A stretch of 64,000 nt of DNA from Leptoclinus maculatus (Eukaryota > Chordata > Actinopteri > Perciformes > Stichaeidae), in assembly GCA_032191485.1 (NCBI GenBank), contig JAVDOI010000003.1:2320163-2384162 (forward strand). The letters run 5' to 3'. The notes below the pieces were generated by a model. That model worked only from the letters and a program-made list of their open reading frames with translations. It searched no databases and was not told where the DNA came from. Positions 24,418-36,300 of the stretch are shown here, in pieces; the first letter of the stretch is position 1; each line of letters starts with the position of its first letter. Made by a program: the position numbers and the translations under genes.

Positions 24418-25137
24418 ATATCTCTAAGTCATGTGTGTGGGTGTGTCTGTGAGTCTGTGTGTTTATCAACATCAACAGCTCAATCAGAATCACCTGTGTG
24501 CCTGCAGCCTGTTCATGGAGAAAAAGCAGGGAAACAAATCTCAAACAAATCCTCAAAACCCCCATAACCGTAGCTCCTATTGCTCCGATATTAATAACTG
24601 AGAGGAAGGATGAGTTGAAGAACAGATCATGTGAAAATTGTGTCTCTAGTGTAAAAAATGTGGCTGAACAGGCGATTTAGAAATGGGGTACCGTGTTCTG
24701 TCGAAGATGTTTTTGAAGCAAGATTTAACATTGGTCTCTATGGAGCAGAAAGTTGGTTTTCCTCTCAATTAAAGGCTACTGTGCCAAATGTGTAAGTCGG
24801 TGGGATTCCACAGTCAGTTTTTTACGACAAGGACAAGATTAGCTACTTTTCCATCCAGAAATTATGCATGAAGAGTGAAAATTGTGGAGTCAGTGGCAAA
24901 AGACAAATATTTTTTTCACAAGAATTTGAAGCTCCTCTTCACTCTAGCGGTGACATCACGCACTCTAAACTGCCCAATACACACCCATTATAAAGTCAGA
25001 AACAGACCCAAATTTTCCTGAAAATGAATCTGTGAGTTCATGAAAACTGTGCTAGCTATCAAAATGTCCATTTGGCTCAATAATGTCCAGCGTTTTGTCT
25101 ACGTTTTAAACTTTGAATCATTTTTCTACATTAAAGT

Positions 25138-25450
25138 ATGGCTAGTCAATATGGACCCAAAGTTAAGAGTTGTTTTGCTCTCTTCACGCCGAAAACCCAT
25201 TCAAGTGAATGGAGAAATTTTGCTCAGTTTTGGGGAATTTTCGAAAAATACTTAGCACACTATTCCCGACCAGGCCGCACGTCTGGATGTATTTTTCGCG
25301 CCGCTGTTGGCAACGCTGTGTGAGGAGAAGCGCGCCAAACTTTCTGGATAATAATAATATTATTATTATTAGTCCCGCAGGATTACAGTCAGTGTGCTTT
25401 GGCACAGGCAGTTTTACTGCCTTTGTGCCACAAAGCCACACTGAATGAAG
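25138..25450. mobile_element. Unclassified fish repeat with terminal hairpin
   Basis: Its right part, 25387-25446, folds into an imperfect hairpin (CAGTGTGCTTTGGCACAGGC against GCCACAAAGCCACACTG). Similar text is common in fish introns as I remember it. Superfamily not known. Confidence 0.5.
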
Positions 25451-25603
25451 TTTGATAGGTGAACACAATTAATTAATTAATTTATATACTCATGTTTTCT
25501 TATGGCATTATGATTATTACTGATAATGATATGGAGTGATCGTACGAGAGCTGTCACTGACTTTATTTACACACTTTGTTAATTTACACAATCTTATGTG
25601 CAG

Positions 25604-25659
25604 GTGATGAAGATGAAGGTGAGGTGACGGAGGAGGCAGAGTTTGTGACGTCACCATAG
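25604..25659 (+). pseudogene. Possible last coding exon of the receptor: acidic tail
   Basis: Acceptor TTATGTGCAG; reads DEDEGEVTEEAEFVTSP and stop. Short acidic endings of this kind fit the receptor family suggested by the transmembrane exon. An AATAAA follows 70 bases later, which supports this being a genuine gene 3' end, living or dead. Confidence 0.45.
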
Positions 25660-25729
25660 TGACTCCATAAGCTCTGATAGTTGCTTATGGAGTTTGTCTG
25701 TGTACAGTATGCTGAATCTGTCCCTATAG

Positions 25730-25735
25730 AATAAA
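25730..25735 (+). terminator. Poly(A) signal after the receptor tail exon
   Basis: AATAAA, with a second ATTAATAAAG just downstream (about 25741). Confidence 0.5.
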
Positions 25736-26239
25736 CCATAAATTAATAAAGTCGTGTTCACTGCAGAGATTTTACTCACAAACACTTCATGAAAACTCAG
25801 ATCGTACTTGGTGATGTCTGCACATTATAAGAAGATTATTGAAAACTTGTGACGCTCTGTTCTGCAGTTCTTTAACACTAGTTGACGTTATCTTGATGAT
25901 AATTTCATCAGACCACGAGTGTCGGTGGTTTGATTCCTCCTCTGTGCTGAAGAGAGCAGACAGCGCTGATGAAATCAGGCGATGATTAAGGGAGATTTGA
26001 TTTGAGGTTTGAGTTAGTTTATATCTTTAACAATATAAATGCTTATAGTCATGGCTCACTAGTACAAACAACACTGCTAAAATATATGAGAGGCATCATT
26101 ATACCTGTAGTGCTGCCTCTCACATTTAACTTCAGTTCACCGCCTCACCATAGGTGTCTCTAAATGTTGGTCCACATGGGTCAGAGTTTCCGTACAGGTG
26201 ATCACATTCTCCCGTCAATTTTGTTTTTAGAGATCACGT

Positions 26240-26723
26240 TTGATTGGGAAGTGGCGTCCGCCTCTTTCAGGACCCTTTTTGTGCTACGCAACGTCTATAA
26301 ATGAGACCACAGGACTGGTATTCTGGACTCATTGGAGGAGAAGGGCTTTGAACACAGAGATACTGCTGCACACTGATGTAAAATGGCTGAGCAGAGGAAC
26401 ATTGTTGTTGACATTCAGTGAATCTTTCATTACATGCAGAAGATGCACAGCTAGAGGACTACCAGTGGCTTTTGGATTCAGTGTTTGTGACAGATCTCCC
26501 TTTACTGTTCAACGAAGCTGATTTAGAGCTGCAGGATTATGATGAACATGTCATCAACAGGATCAGTGAAGGAAACACGTTTAAAAGACACAACTGCTGT
26601 CAAGTAGGCTTTAATGCTGTGACCTTTCCTCACATGCAGACAGAAGTGAAACATCACTTGTCTGCAAAGACATTGTGCAGCTTGACATCTATGAGGAGCA
26701 ACATGAGAACATCAGGCTCATGA
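26240..26723 (+). pseudogene. Broken hAT (ZBED/Charlie-type) transposase fragment
   Basis: One frame reads LNTEILLHTDVKWLSRGTLL, the well-known LHTDVRWLSRG block of hAT transposases and domesticated ZBED-like genes. The continuation, DYQWLLDSVFVTDLPLLFNEADLELQ, is in another frame, so at least one frameshift is present. The piece covers only part of the catalytic region and has no ends. It is an inactive relic. Confidence 0.75.
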
Positions 26724-26842
26724 AGGGATAGAGCCACCTCAGAGAGTGTTCAGAGACAGATTCCCAGGATGTAGTTAGGGAGGGACTGGACCAACACATA
26801 TGAATTAGATTGGCACATAGATGATGTCACTGATGGGCTTAC

Positions 26843-27117
26843 CTGAGCAGGTGAGTTCCAGGATGGAGGAAGAGGAATATGATGTTAAACACTCCCTCAG
26901 AGAAGATCCAGACTGAACACAGCCATCGTAGATCCTCCACACAGATCTCTGTGAGGACTCCTCTCTCTGTCCTACAGAAACAGCAGAGCCACATTCCAGA
27001 TTTCTACAGACGACAGCTGCTCTCTTCAGGTTCCAGTGATAGCCATCTACTGGTCTCCAGTCTCCCAGTTTCACCGCCAGTGTTCCTGCACAGCGACTCC
27101 CACCAACCTGACAGGTT
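26843..27117 (-). pseudogene. SRCR-domain exon, frameshifted
   Basis: On the minus strand, acceptor TTCAG and donor CAG|GTAAG bound a 275-base exon. It reads SRCAGTLAVKLGDWRPVDG, then VVCRNLECGSAVSVG, ESSQRSVWRIYDGCVQSG and SLRECLTSYSSSSILELTC, a near-complete group B-like SRCR domain with its cysteines. The start, however, reads (E)PVRLVG in the frame dictated by the preceding microexon, and one base is missing before SRCAG. Either a one-base deletion (pseudogene) or a sequencing error. No downstream exon of the same gene is seen on this strand. Confidence 0.8.
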
Positions 27118-27235
27118 CTGAACAGAAACAAGAAAGTCGTCAGTAAAGAAATTGAATTAACAAAAGATGAAACTAAAACTTGACTGCTGATTCTGCTTCA
27201 TTGGTTCTTTATTTCTCTTTTCTCTCTCTATTTAC

Positions 27236-27268
27236 CTGTTGATGTGTGATTTCCTTCAGCCTGGAGTC
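27236..27268 (-). pseudogene. 33-base microexon preceding the SRCR exon
   Basis: Acceptor TTTCTCCAG, donor AACAG|GTAAAT on the minus strand; reads LQAEGNHTST with phase 2 to 1. Its phase fits the VRLVG start of the SRCR exon. Such tiny linker exons precede SRCR exons in fish receptors as I recall. Confidence 0.55.
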
Positions 27269-28989
27269 CTGGAGAAATAGACACGTTTGTTGTTTTTAGT
27301 AAATGGAATAGAAATCCACGAATACATTTTTTTAATGTATTTGCAATTTTCATCAAAAACTTATTTGGATGTTACATTTAAATACAGACAGTTGAACTTA
27401 TCATGGTTTTCGTTTAGTTTGTTTCCTGTTATATTTTGAGTTTCCCTGCCTCTTGTGTCACAATGTTGATGTTGGTATTTACATCACAAATACACACAAA
27501 AAGGTACATTTGAATACATTATTTAAAATTACGCTATATCATCATTCTGTGTGGTGATGCCCCGTAAAATCGTAAATATAGGCCTATTATACCTGATAAC
27601 CTTCAAAAGTAGTGTAGTGTAGTGTCATCTCCACATTTACCAGCAGATGTCAGCAAACCCAAACTATTAACATATAGACGCGAGGCGTAGTAATGATGCA
27701 GGTATAGGCCACAGATATGGTGTTACTTGACAGGCTTCATGTAAATCTGTCTGTGTTTTAGAAATACTGGGATGTCAACTGATCTAATGGGGGACGTATT
27801 TAATTGTTTAACATGTAGTTACAGGCATGGTTCCTGTTCTCGCTTCTGATTGATGCGCCAGTGCCAACAAACCCACAGACTGTACACGGCCAGTGCTGGG
27901 CCTACCTAATTATGCACACCTGTGATTCATCGTAACGCTAATTAGCCTACACTGTTAATGCAATGAACGTTTTAGTGCTCAAATAATGTGGACTCCGTGC
28001 TTTACATTAATTTGTAGGCTATCTATAACGTCATTTTTTATTCTTGCTTGCTGTTAGCGTAAGCTATCACTATAGCTATGACTCAGTAGCTAACGTTGCT
28101 CATGTTGTCTCTCTCCACTAGCGGCAGTAGGCTGTAGACGGGACCTGCACCAGGGGCCCTCGAGCTAAGCTAACGTTAAGCTAGTAAAGTGAAAATGTGT
28201 TTTCTTTGCACACCTTTGTTCATTTTTGTCATATTTCTCTTTCAATGCAGACATTTGAACATGACGGAACAAGCACAAGTGTACGGGCATAATTGCGTTC
28301 ATTGATAATGACCTGCATTCCATGTAACCAGTAGGTATGCCGGTTGCAGAGCCCTGCGCTTCAGTGATGGAATACATTTGCTGAAGTAGTTTCTACTTCA
28401 TTGTTGAAATAGGCCTACCTGTAGCCTACTTTACCGTATTATTTATATTGTATGCTACTGATACTTTTTTACTCCATTACATTTAACATTTAGTTATTTG
28501 ACAACCAGCTACAACATTGATCAAGCTAACATTAATACAATAACACTTGTAGAGGCCTGCATACCAAGCCGTTTCATTTTCGATACAAGCTTTACACTTT
28601 TACTTTGGGGTCTGAATATTCCACCTCTACATGGTCGGGACACCTCAATGAAAAGAACCATGTCCTATAAAGTTACACTCCATGTTCCTAATCAAAAATG
28701 TCTACTGTTTAAAAAGCTCTATATCAACTATTATTCTAGTTAGGTCTCCAAATAGCGCTATTTGTTAGCGCTACACACACTTTGAGATTATGACAAATTG
28801 CCGAGGAGTAATTTAACGTTAATCTACGGAAGTATGGGATTTGGGGGGCGTTGTAGCACATTTTTAAAGCTGCAATTGTAAATGACTGTTAGGTACAAAC
28901 AGTATTCATATGTCTGTAAGTGCAGTAGTTGAGGAGGAATACGTTTCTAATTGGTATTTCATTGAATGACTTATTCAACTTTTATTTCC
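27269..28989. other. Intergenic, little recognised
   Basis: Contains the second copy of the ~55 bp repeat (27406-27462). No gene with supporting splice or codon evidence is seen. Confidence 0.6.
27406..27462 (+). repeat. ~55 bp dispersed repeat, copy 2
   Basis: Same sequence and orientation as 23018-23072. Confidence 0.85.
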
Positions 28990-30123
28990 GGACACATGAG
29001 TCCACGTATAACAAAGAAAATACAACAAAAACTAAATACAATACAATAGAATACGAGGACACCAAGACGCAGGTATAATCATCGCAGTTTCACTCGTGGT
29101 TAGAAAAAACAAACATACAGACATTTGTTCCAATGTTTCCAGAAACAAGAAGAATACCTTATCACTCTGTGTTGGCTCAGGTAAAGCCTTTATGATCACA
29201 TTGATCTGATTCATTCAATCAACATTTACATTTGTAGATACAATTCCTCAACACAGCATGGAAGGTGGGAACATTACGACTCACAAACATATGACTTGCA
29301 CTTGTCCATCTTGGGAGCTTGAGCAAGATTCTAAAAGCATCATTAAATGCCACCTGAATCTTCTTCATCTATGATTTACTGTAACTGCACCACAGGTGGG
29401 CTGTATACAGTGGAGTACAGTAGGCTCTGAAGAGAGCTGTTTTAACATCGTCTGTGAACATATGAAATTTACGTGCCAGCATATTAGCTTGTGCATACAG
29501 TTTGCAACACTGCCGCTGCACATCGTCGTCATCACTTAGGTCATTCCTGATGATGTGACACAAATATCTCACTTTGTTTACCACATTCAGCTCTTGGCCT
29601 CCCTTAAAAACGAAGGAAATGTAAATTCTGATCCTCCTTGGTTTTAGCAATCATGATAACACTCTTTTTAGAATTGAATTTAATGTCATACTGCAGACCA
29701 TAGCATGAGCAGACTGCTGTAAACCAGCGCTTTAAGGAGACAGGACCACTAAGTCATCAGCGTACATCAGATGGTTAATAAGACTTTCCCCCACCATACA
29801 TCCTGTCTTTAACTTTTTAGAAAGGTCATCATATATAGATTGAAAAGAGCAGGTGATAGTATTCCACCTTGTCGGAGGCCATTGGTCACTAGGAAGGGTG
29901 CAGACACACTCTTACCCCATCTAGCTCGCATGTTTTGATGCGAATACCAAAAGTGTAAAATCCTAATCAAATATGGAGGGACCCCTCTTGTAGTTTGACA
30001 AACAATTTAGAATGATTCATTCAGTCAAAAGCTTTAGATGCATCCAGGAAACACATACAGTACAGTTTGTAGTGTTATGTCTCCTGTACTTACTAACAAC
30101 TTCCTTCAGTGCATAATTACATA

Positions 30124-31481
30124 CAGTCAGGGCCATAAGTATTTGGACTATGATAACATTTTTCTAATTTTGCTTATTTACACAACTCCAATGGATTTGA
30201 AACTAATCAGTCAATATGTGGTTGAAGTATAGACTTTCAGCTTTAATTCAATGGAGAAAACAAAAAAATCACATCAACCGTTTAGGAATTACAGCCATTT
30301 TTATACAGTCATCCACATTTTCAGAGGCTCAAAAGTAATTGGACAATTGTCTGACAAACGGTTTCATGGCCAGATGTGGCCTATTCTGTCACTATTTCAT
30401 GACAAATGATGCAGATAGTAGGATTAAAAATGTTATATTAGCGTTTGGTAGCTGGTCCTTGGAACTCTCAGCATGCAGACCAAAAAGGTGTCGATGCAAG
30501 TGAAGGAGGCCACTTCATGAATCAAAGTACAGAGGGTTTACAACAAGGTGCAAACCACTGGTAACACTGAAGAACAGGAAGACTGATGAGACTGTCACAG
30601 AAAACAGTTTGGGAACAAGATTCTTTGGACAGATGAAACCAAGATGAACTTGTTCCAGAATGATGGGAAGAGAAAAGTGTGGAGAAGGAAAGGAACGGCT
30701 CATGATCTGAAACAAACCACATCATCTGTCTAACATGGTGGAGGCGGTGCTTTGGATGGGCATGTCTGGCTGCCAATGGAACTGGGTCACTGGTGTTCAT
30801 TGGTGATGTCACAGCTGATACAAGCAGCAGGATGAGTTCTGAGGTGTTTAGGGCTAAACTATCTGCTCAGATTCAGCCTAATGCTACAAAAGTGATTGGA
30901 TGGCGCCTCACAGTGCAGATGGATAACGACCTAAAACATACTGTGAACACAACCCAAGAGCTTCTCAAGGCAAAGGAATGGAATATTCTTCAATGGCCAA
31001 GTCACTCACCTGATCTCAACCCAAGTGAGCAGCTTTTCACTTACTGAAGATAAAACTGAAGGTAGAAAGACCCACAAACACGCAGCAGCTGAAGGAGGCT
31101 GCAGTAAAAGGCCTGTCAAAGCATCTCAAGGGGGAGAATCTCACCGTTGTTGGTGATGTCTATGGGTGATAGACTTCAGGCAGTCATTGACTGCAAAGGA
31201 TTTTCCTCCAAGTATTAAAAATAGTGATTATGTTAGTTTGTCCAATTACTTTTGAGCCTCTGAAAATGTGGGGGACTGCGTAAAAATGGCTGTAATTCCT
31301 AAACGGTCATTGTGATTTTTCCATTGTATTTCCATTGTAATGGTTTTATCCATCGTATTAAAGCTGAAAGTCTACACTTCAACCACATATTGACTGATTA
31401 GTTTCAAATCCATTTTGAGTTGTGTAAATAAGCAAAATTTGAAAAATTGTGTCACAGTCCAAATACTTATGGCCCTGACTG
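30124..31481 (+). mobile_element. Tc1/mariner-like transposon with long inverted ends
   Basis: The left end CAGTCAGGGCCATAAGTATT is mirrored at the right end, AATACTTATGGCCCTGACTG; TA lies on both sides (30122-30123 and 31482-31483). Similarity of the inverted ends continues for roughly 200 bases. The 1,358 bp size is usual for fish Tc1 elements. It lies inside the LINE. Confidence 0.95.
30430..31190 (+). pseudogene. Decayed Tc1-like transposase
   Basis: Recognisable blocks are ILWTDETKMNLFQNDGK (first catalytic Asp at about 30632), HGGGG, and MDNDLKHTVNTTQELLKAK followed by WNILQWPSHSPDLNPSE. Thirty-four residues separate the Asp of MDND and the Glu of NPSE, the DD34E spacing of Tc1. A stop after TTSSV and a frame change between the first and second Asp blocks show it is inactive. 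Confidence 0.88.
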
Positions 31482-32870
31482 TAAGTCTGTGCTATGTTTT
31501 TTTTTAAACCAAATTGATTGTCAGTTATTATGTATTCTTGAAGCCTATCTAAGAGAATTCGTTCTAATACTTTAGAAAGTACACTACTAGTAATGATGGA
31601 TATTTCACCAGTTTTATCTTTGATTACTGGCACTAATAAAACAGTCAGCATAGAGTCAGGAAGTACGCCAGGCATTAACAATCCAGAAAAACACATAGCA
31701 AGACACTGGAATTCTGTGGCTAGCATGCTGCAGATGTTCTGCTGTTATTTGGTCAAGGCCACATGCTTTGTTCACTGCCAATTTCTCAATGGCATACAGC
31801 ACTTCATCAGGTCTAATACACACACCAGCATCATTAGGAACATCACCAATATTAAATTCATCACTCTTCACACTGTTGAAAATATCCCTATAATGTTTAC
31901 TCCACAGATCTGCAATACTGTCCGAACCAGCAGCCCCATCACTGTTGGATGGCAAGGGCATCTTAGTGTTATTGGCAACCTCAACTTCTCTCCAGAAATC
32001 ATAGACATTACTCTGCTGAAGCTTTTTGGCCATGGAGTTTGCCCTCATGGCCTGTTCATTTCTTTTAATAAAGCGCATATTTAAATCTAGCATTTGCGTG
32101 TTTCTTGTGTTCACACTCTGGACTATATCTTGCTTTTCCTGATAAAACCCAGTTTTTAAAAGCTTCTTTAGCCTCTATATGGAGTTCAGACACATGTTCA
32201 TTCCATCCTGGCCTAAGATTATGCTGTTAAGCCCTTTTTTTGCAGAATGATTCACTGACATTATTTAGACAATTCACAATTGTATCATACATTATGCATA
32301 GATCACTATTGTGGTTTTGACCAATCTACTTTAAAACTTTGTTCATGATTATCATAACTGATCAACTCAGGTAGACTCTCAACATTGAATATTATAGAGA
32401 CAGGTATGTGATCTGTGGTAGCCGCTCATACAGGATTGCAACATCCTGGAGACATTCATGAGCCTCAGCTGTACATATACAGTGATCCAGCCGAGAGGTA
32501 GTCTGCCATGCTTCACTGGTATATGTGTAGCTCTACTGCAACAGCACGTTGCTGGATAGAACCAACTTGCTATCTTGACAAAATTGCATGAGGTGTTGAC
32601 CAAACAGGGAGTTATTATCTGAGATATCAGCGTTCATATCCCCCACAACAAATATACGTGTATATGCACTTTCTTTGATAAAAGAACTTATACAAGCGAG
32701 CCTATGAAGGTATTCATCCTCGTTTTGGTTACTTTCATAAGGAGTGTAAACTTTTAAAATTACAAAAACATTCATATTATGTACAACTTGAATTGCTATG
32801 CACCAGTCCACCTCTAGCCTCATCACACTGATCAGTGGATCCTATTTCTCAGTGTCCCAGGAGCAACCAC

Positions 32871-33046
32871 GCGAGTTATAGGACACAAACATGTCTCATG
32901 TCTCACGAGCCTATCTGCATGGCAGCAGATGTCCCAGCCTCAGGCATGTTCCTTTACGACTGAACATCGTCAATTTCTCCCTCTCAGTTTTCCACACACA
33001 CTGCCCCATCTCTCTCTCTCTCTCTCTCCCCCTCCCTCCCTCCCTG

Positions 33047-33094
<48 letters not shown>

Positions 33095-33152
33095 CCCGTT
33101 GAGACAACTCTCCGTTAGTGTGTGAGAGGCTCGGCTCGGCTCACTGCTAGCA
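32871..33152 (+). promoter_or_regulatory. Probable pxdn 5' UTR/promoter region with CT tract
   Basis: A CT-rich microsatellite (33009-33092) ends 60 bases before the pxdn start codon, followed by GAGGCTCGGCTCGGCTC. No TATA box is obvious. Transcription start is not determinable here. Confidence 0.45.
33009..33092. repeat. (CT)n tract
   Basis: Two CT runs separated by CCCTCCC. The small reading frame on the opposite strand (RERERE) is a by-product. Confidence 0.95.
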
Positions 33153-33337
33153 ATGGCGCTGCGGGCTGGCCAGCTCTTTTCTCCGTGTCTCCTCGCGGTG
33201 TCTTTGTTACTGCTCGCCAGCGGACCGCAGTTTGCGCTTTGTTGTCCGAGTCGCTGTTTATGCTTCCGAACCACCGTGAGATGTATGCATCTAAACCTGG
33301 AAACCGTGCCTGCAGTTTCTCCTCAGACTACCATTCT
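33153..33337 (+). CDS. pxdn: pxdn exon 1: signal peptide and LRRNT
   Basis: The ATG sits in AGCAATGG (G at -3, G at +4). Residues 1-30 are a signal peptide (MALRAGQ...LLAVSLLLLASG...ALC), then CPSRCLCFRTTVRCMHLNL, the Cys-rich LRR cap. Donor ATTCT|GTAAGT, phase 2. A longer overlapping frame from 33122 lacks these features. Confidence 0.94.
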
Positions 33338-36300
33338 GTAAGTAGCTTTTCCCCTCAAATCTAACGGGAACCCACCCGCCCACCGGGGCACTCCGGACCG
33401 GGCTGCAATGCACGCTCAACGCCTGTGCATTTGATTATTTCTACATTTGAGGCCTGTGGTAAAGTTATAACTGCTGATATCCTTTGCGTTAATTATTCAC
33501 AGTGTTAAAACAAACTTTTTGTAACTGCTCAATCACTGATTACAGTAGTAGCGTGGGTCCTGTGGTAGTGCAGAGGTTATTACAATGTCTGGGAAAGTTT
33601 TCACCCACTTGTGACACCTACACCTGCCAGTGAGTTGAGCTGCTGGCTGTAGAGGCTAATGAACGGGGTTTAGGGTCACACAGCTGGTGAAGTCGGCCTC
33701 CAGCAATGTGGAGGGCCAGGCTCTTCGCCAGAGTTCCCCTACATGAAAGAGCTGGTATGGAGAGCTACTGAAGTGTAACATCTCCTTCATGTAGACATGC
33801 GTTGATGAATTCTATTGAAACCTATACAGCTAGACAATAAGTGAGTTGATCAGAACCTCTGTCCCGTTCGTCAGTCTTCATTTGGCGTGTTGACATGCTT
33901 TGGGGAAATGTGTACCGTCTTAGTGTCCTGGAAACATCCTTGTTCAAGGACGGGCTTGACGAGTCGGCTTGCTTGTAACAATGGATCCTGATTCCTGACA
34001 CATAGAGACACTATGTGGAGCAGCTCCCAAAGCTGCTTCCTCCTCTGTAGTCAGAAAAGCCATCATTGTGCTTGGATGGGTTTTGTTGCACAGGTTAAAC
34101 TCCACGTTTGACTTCCCCCCTCTGAGATGAAAGGAAGGAAATACTTCTCAGTTGACAAGCACTTGTGAACGTGGTCCTGGTTGTCAGGAGCTCTCTGCTA
34201 CAGTCACCCAACTCAACAAGTTCATTTTGATGTCGCTGGCCACAGTTTCTCAGAACTGCAGTGACAGATCTGTCCAATCTCCCAAATATGTGGCACCCAT
34301 TGTCTTTAATTGGCCTCTGCGATCTTGTTGTGCATTTAGTTCATACTGCATGGACCTATTAATAGCTTCATTCAGCCTGTGTACAGTGGGACAAAGAGCC
34401 ACTCAGACAGCCTGTAGCACAGCAGCATGAATTATCCTTGTCCTCTTGTCGTTTGGGGTCAGCCCACAGCCTTGAAGGGAGCCCATGGGGCAGCCCTGCC
34501 CAGATACCCCCAAAGGAAAGATAAAGAGCCTCCACAGCAATGAAAGGCTTGTTTAGGTCTTGTGTAGTCTAAATCAGGAGAGCATGCTGTGGTTTCCCAG
34601 AAGCCTTCCTGCTACTGAGCTTTGAAGCAGCAGCCACTTGTCGCTTTCCCCCCCTTGCTCGGCTGTCATGTCAGGACACGAATGAAGTTCCTACTTCCGG
34701 CCCAGCTCTAACTCATTCTGCTGTATAAAATGTTCAACCCCAAACTGGTCGTCTGCAGGGAAAGATCCGAGACACCTAAGAGTCGCTTCCTTGGCTGCAG
34801 GTTGTGGTGTGTTTGCTGCGGCTGATCAAACTAAGCCTCATAGCGTGGTGGTCTAAATGGATTAGAGGAGTGCACAGTGTACAGCTTCTAACTGTAAGTG
34901 TATTTTCTCCTTTGGTCTTCGGTTAACTTTTGAGCGATACTGTTGCAACAAAGGTCCTTAGGTTTGAGGAGTTTAGCAGGATTAAGTCATCGTGGTAGAG
35001 CTTCTAGAGACTCTTGACCTGTAGCTGTGTGCTGCATATGTATAGGCACCGCATTCCTCCTCCAACCTGGCAGCATGCCATCTAGGAATTTCCAATGATG
35101 CTATCATAAGAGTGTGAGATGATCCACCATACAACCCTTTAGCACACAGGTCGTGTCATCTGATGGACAGGTAAAGCAGTTGTTCACATCTGTTGCTGGG
35201 CAACAAAACATAGTTTAAACATTACAAATATACACTCCTACTTACTTATTTAATACATTTTTCTTCATTGGTATATTTTTAAAGCTGTATTCTCGCTGGC
35301 ATGATTCCAAGCAGTTTTGTTGGTCATTAAATGTCCTTCATGATGACGCTTTAGTTGCTGACATCCGTGTGAGATCGATTGATGGATTCCAGGCCCACAT
35401 CTGCACCAGGGGCTGTACATGCTGCGTATTATCTTTGTTGTGTCTTTAGCTTCAGTAGACTGGGAAACTCTATATGCATCTATACAGTATCATGTTTAGG
35501 ATGAGATCATAGGATTAGTTTTTGAGTTGTTTCAAAGTATTAGTGTCTTCTTCAACTTCTTGAGTCTCAAAACACATCTTTGTGTTTCCTGTGGGCCACG
35601 GCAGTAGAGAATACAAAGTATTGGCTCAGAAGTACTGCTGTATGTGGGCTTTGTGCCAACAGCTTTTCTACATGACACTTGGAAGGAACATGGATGTTTT
35701 CCCCAGATCTTTTAGGTTATGTGCGGCCTAAATCCTTTTTCAGCTGTTTTCTCTAAGGACTTAGTGTTTGAGGCATGACGGTGGATTGCGTTTCCTCTCT
35801 GTAACGACACTGCTGCATACCTTCCCGGGGACTTGCTGGTGTTTGAGAAATGATTACTTTTACATTAGCACTATTAAATATGAAGTGTTTTTTACTGGTA
35901 TTACCTCAGCAGCTCAAGAAGAAGGTAATCCGTCCCAAAACCAAAATGTTGTTTCTTTACTTTATTATCATCTATAGTTGTAAGTCGTTAGTGGCTCAAT
36001 AAAAACGAGAAAATATGTTATTTATATTTTTAGGCACACTAAAATATTCAGATTATATCTCTGAATGAACCACTGTTTCTTATTGTTTAATATGTATAAA
36101 GCACTTTGTAATCATTAGGGCTACATACACTTTGTTATCAAAGTACAAGTACCTCAGCAGTGTACTTCAGTACAGAATAGGAGTAAATGTATCTGGTTAC
36201 TTTGGTAAAATGTAAACCGTGATGTAAAATGTCTGTAACTCCAATCTCAAAGTACTTTTACCTCCAATCTGTACTCCGTTAAAGTACTTCAATACATTGA

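Larger units (their letters stand above)
28990..32870 (-). mobile_element. 5'-truncated LINE (APE-type non-LTR retrotransposon), split by a Tc1 element
   Basis: Read on the minus strand, the pieces follow LINE order. An APE-like endonuclease at about 32826-32533 has FVVGDMNADISD. A pre-RT/RT region at 32114-31485 includes NKACGLDQITAEHL and SSVLSKVLERILLDRLQEY. RT motif A, CFLDASKAFD, is at 30026-30054, and GGILSPALFNLYM is near 29870. The catalytic motif LMYADDLV is at about 29751-29770, and the C-terminal part (NKVRYLCHIIRNDLSDD) at 29650-29369. The 1.36 kb Tc1-like element interrupts it just before motif A. Frameshifts and stops mean it is dead. Clade not assigned. Boundaries are approximate. 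Confidence 0.88.

Noticed and set aside
31593..32084. 163-codon plus-strand frame
   Set aside because: It is the antisense of the LINE reverse-transcriptase region, which is recognisable on the minus strand.
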